A program made the translations under genes and the position numbers. Shown here piece after piece: positions 60,739 to 64,000 of a DNA stretch of 64,000 nucleotides (position 1 is the stretch's first letter; each line of letters starts with the position of its first letter). The stretch comes from Pipra filicauda (taxonomy: Eukaryota; Chordata; Aves; Passeriformes; Pipridae). Under the pieces are notes generated by a model that worked only from the letters and a program-made list of their open reading frames with translations, was not told where the DNA came from and did not search any database. Where the stretch lies: positions 186,001 to 250,000 of the forward strand of contig NW_024104502.1 in NCBI RefSeq assembly GCF_003945595.2. The letters run 5' to 3'.

Positions 60739-63700
60739 ACTGCATACTTTATTCTTACTTTGTCCTAGCAAGATCATATGCAGCTTAGTGATGAATTCTA
60801 TGCTAATTATAACTTACACAGTGCATTTGAAAAATTTGGAAACTTTAACTGCATATTTGTGCATGTATTTTTGCTCCACATTGATTTTACCTAGTACACA
60901 GGCAGCAAGTTTGAACAAGTAAGATATTAAAATGATTGATCAGAGCTTGGGGATCTCAAACACTCTATGACCACCTGCTATGAACCCTAAAACATCATGG
61001 ATCAGTCTGCTCCATTCCTATCAAACTCATGCACCTGTGGAGTCAGTGAGGCTCCTCTCAGCCTGGTGGGTCCTGCTTTGCTGAGAGCTCCTGGAGTCCC
61101 AGGGGCTCTTTGGAACAGGCTGCTGTCCTTCCCATCCCATCCCTCACAGCCCTGCTGAACGAGATGTCTGGGGACAAGAGTCTCATCTTTGCTCAAGGAC
61201 TTTCCATCTGACACATTCCTCAAGGCAGCCCCGAGCCCTGAACTCTGCAGCCTGGACCATCTCTGCTGGGTTAGAGAGCAGGGTGCCAGGGAAGGCTTGT
61301 GCCAGGGAGCTGCCCAGAGCAGCCTGGAAAAGAGATCTGTTTTGATGCCCCCATGTGATCTCTTTAGGCACCTCTAGGTATCCTCTGAGAACATGGAAGA
61401 GATCTCAAAGCACAACACTTCCAGACTGCAGGCAATAGGATTTTAGTGTTTCCCTCATCTGGCTCATTTCCCTCATCTCCTTTGCAAGAAGAGTGGCACT
61501 GGGATCCAGCAGATGGACATGTGTTAAGCCTCCATGTTTCTACCTCTCATCTGAGTGTTTTGCCATATATTTCTTTTCCCAGTTTTACATGGCAGTTCAT
61601 ATGACCTAAAATCATCTTTAAATGTCCTGGGACATTTTCTGCTTGGTGTGGGTGACTCAGCAAATCTCCCCACCTTGAAAATCTGTTTACTCCAGTTGCC
61701 CACCTGGCTGACTCGATCTCTCTACTGCCTCAGGTGATAGAATGTGAACCTGATGATGCCACACACCTCAAAACAGTGAATTAGTTTATTTCAAAGTGAT
61801 TCCCTAAGACTCAGCAGTCTTTAACCAAGAACCAAGTAGGCTCTGGTAGAATGGTGGTCAGAATCTCCCTCCACTCATTCAGAACATACTATTGCTGGTG
61901 CGGGAAGCAAATCCAGCCAACCAGTAATGCCTGCTTCCAAAGAAAACACTCGCTTTACTGTATCTGGTGTTTTGAAATGTATGAAAATAAATTATTAATT
62001 ATCATGACTTTTGGGCTGAACCTGTTTATATGGGCTTGCATCTGCCTGATCTGAAGACTGAGTCACTGACTGACAGACACCCTCTTGGCTTGTCCAGTTA
62101 CTCACATTATATCCATACTGTTCCAACAGCTTAAATAAAAATAGCAAGCTTGAAACTTCCCCTCTGTTGGCATTTCTTCATAGAGACGGGGTGTTGCTTA
62201 AAGAAACATCAAATCACTCTTAAAGAGGTCAGATCTGCAGGGTGAAATGGCAGAATTAATGGTGAGACTCCCTGGCTGCAGTTTTCCAGACCAGTTTTAG
62301 ACCCCTGAGCAGGATCCCAAGAGGATGGGTGAGGAGGTTTGGACGCTGTGTGAATGGTTTTAGAGCTTCCTGCAAAATATCAGTCAATGAGAATTAAAAA
62401 CCTGCTCCAGTCCAAAACTTGCAGCCCTTCTGCCCCTGCCAACCACTTCCACACCTGGCAGCTGGGGCAAACTCCAGAGCAGTATTTCCACTGACACCAA
62501 GTTAATTCTTTTTCATCCTTTTCACTTTGTTCCCCCTCAGACTGGTGAAGACTGAAGTGAGACCTACAGATGAGCCTCTTGGAGAGGGAGCACGGGGGAG
62601 AGGTGGACTGCAGCAGAAGTCTCCTATCCCTGTGGCAAGGCCTTTCTGTTGTATCATATGGAGAAAACTGACTCAATAGAAATACAATGTTCTTCACTAT
62701 CCCATCCAGCAAGGTGCAAATATCTCTCAGTGCAGAACAAGGGAACTCCAGGCTGAATTTGGGTAGTTACAGACTTGCAGACATCTAAGGTTTTATGCCA
62801 TCAGTGTCATTTTCAGATTTCCTGACTTTCCATTAGTTTGTAACCTTTAAATGTACATTTCCTGAATTTATTTTTAATTTCAGCATTGCATCACCAATGT
62901 TACATGAAATAATTTGACACTTGTGCAGATCTTCAGATGTAAGCTAAAGAATGGGCAGAGGCAGGTAAAAAGGCTTGAGGCAACAAATGAAATGTTGGTC
63001 CTCCTCCTCATTTGCTTGATTAAGTAGGAACTGAAAGTGGCTGACAACAAATGCTATGTCCTATAAACAAGCAAAAAATCCTGGCAGAACTGGCAGACAG
63101 CATTTCCATGGGGCCTGAGCCCCCAGATGGCTTTTCTGGGATATACTACTACCATAAAAGCTGCAAAATCCTACCAGTGTAGCAGCCAGCAGTGAGTAAG
63201 CACAAAGAGCCTTGGATATCCTGAAGGTCAGAGGCAATAACACCCCTGCAGTGCATAGTTATGGTGTGAAGGAGAATTGGGCACATCATGGCCTCTTCCT
63301 GGAGACTCTACTACACATATTAGTGATAGCATGGTACGAAAGGGATCGTCCTACAACTCTAGTGAGCCTTCTACCTCTCTAAACACCGTGAAGGCTCCAA
63401 TTCTTTACCTGGCATGTCCTTTTGACAACTGCTTTGCAATACCTGGAGAACACAAAGAATTAGTCACACATATTTATGCTGCAATACACACCAGAGGGTC
63501 TGTCTGCCAGGCACCGAGAAAAAATCCAAACCATGGTCATGCCTTACTATTACTGGTTTGAATTGTTCAGCATTTTCCTTTGAAACACTCTGATCAGGAT
63601 TAGGAGCCCAAACATCTCAGATGGTCTGTAGGGAACACTGTGAATTGCCTTTGTCCCAGAATAACTCTTAACTCGGTGAGTACATCACTGCTGGGCTAGA

Positions 63701-64000
63701 TTTACAGGTGATCAGCCAGGGCCTTTCCACCTGATACTCATTTTTATGTATCTGAAGCAAGTGTCTAATCACCATTTTCCCCTTGATTTCATAGATGAGA
63801 GGAAGCAACTCAGTACAGTCTGGACTTCAGACTGGATGAAGAGGATCACACACCTTAGAGCTGCAGCCAATATCTAAGTGAAGTATAACATTCTCCACTC
63901 ATTCTGCATTTGCAAGCATGGAAGACCTTGAGTAGGATGTGCGTTTGTGGTTGAGGAGGTATGCAAGCTATTTTCTGTGTGGATGGAATATGCCTGGTGC
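60739..64000. other. Noncoding stretch right of the LINE
   Basis: No gene, RNA or recognisable transposon was seen in these 3.3 kb. Frames are all 110 codons or fewer. The sequence at 60739 onward should join directly to that before 56040 in genomes lacking the insertion. Confidence 0.55.

Noticed and set aside
60147..60922. Arg/Gly/Pro-rich proteins of up to 196 residues on both strands
   Set aside because: The 23-bp and 32-bp GC-rich repeat has no stops in any frame, and the sense-strand frame has no ATG near its start. Not an ORF1.
1..64000. tRNA, rRNA, CRISPR or bacterial-type operon
   Set aside because: No cloverleaf boxes, rRNA wording, spaced direct-repeat array or ribosome-binding sites were seen; the sequence is vertebrate in character.

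Overview
The window looks like 64 kb of a bird nuclear genome. At least a dozen fragments of the avian CR1 LINE are recognisable from its 3' end (the 'tagaatcatagaat...ttggaagggacc' block and the block reading as light, mostly transcript-free 'ccaagccccgtccaacctggcc'). A long ERVL-type LTR of the kind common in bird genomes is also present. I found no exon of a gene I recognise: the remaining sequence is AT-moderate, stop-rich, and reads as intergenic or deep intronic DNA.

Layout. 1-56,039 is mainly single-copy noncoding DNA with scattered CR1 pieces (1-167, 9755-9941, 15830-16005, 24957-25050, 27949-28170, 32550-32990, 39699-39900, 42226-42625, 44278-44424, 48770-49259 plus 49776-49986, 50525-51205, 53112-53545). 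It also holds a solo ERVL-like LTR (10413-11469, minus, near-perfect 5-bp duplication), a second solo LTR (49266-49769, minus, 6-bp duplication) inserted inside a CR1, and a purine/pyrimidine-alternating TG array (28171-28331). Several AT-rich blocks look like conserved noncoding elements, judged by texture only. One weak candidate secreted-protein exon lies at 43999-44257 on the minus strand.

The outstanding feature is at 56,040-60,738: an apparently full-length, intact, recently inserted non-LTR retrotransposon that is not CR1. It is bounded by a perfect 12-bp target-site duplication and lies on the minus strand. Its long reading frame (56098-59394, 1098 residues from a nominal UUG) carries an apurinic-type endonuclease, a complete reverse transcriptase with YADD, and a C-terminal C2HC finger. 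It has about 1.3 kb of 5' sequence that begins with a very GC-rich tandem array (23-bp and 32-bp units), and a 46-bp 3' UTR with a perfect short hairpin followed by an (ATG)4 tail. Architecture and motif wording point to the RTE-like superfamily (endonuclease-RT, no RNase H, no ORF1, simple-repeat tail). In birds such elements are patchily distributed, so a horizontally acquired lineage (AviRTE is the one described example) is the hypothesis to test.

How the parts work together: the 5' array is the likely promoter, the single protein nicks the target and reverse transcribes, and the 3' hairpin and ATG tail are the likely template recognition end. The rest of the window is passive repeat landscape plus candidate cis-regulatory DNA.
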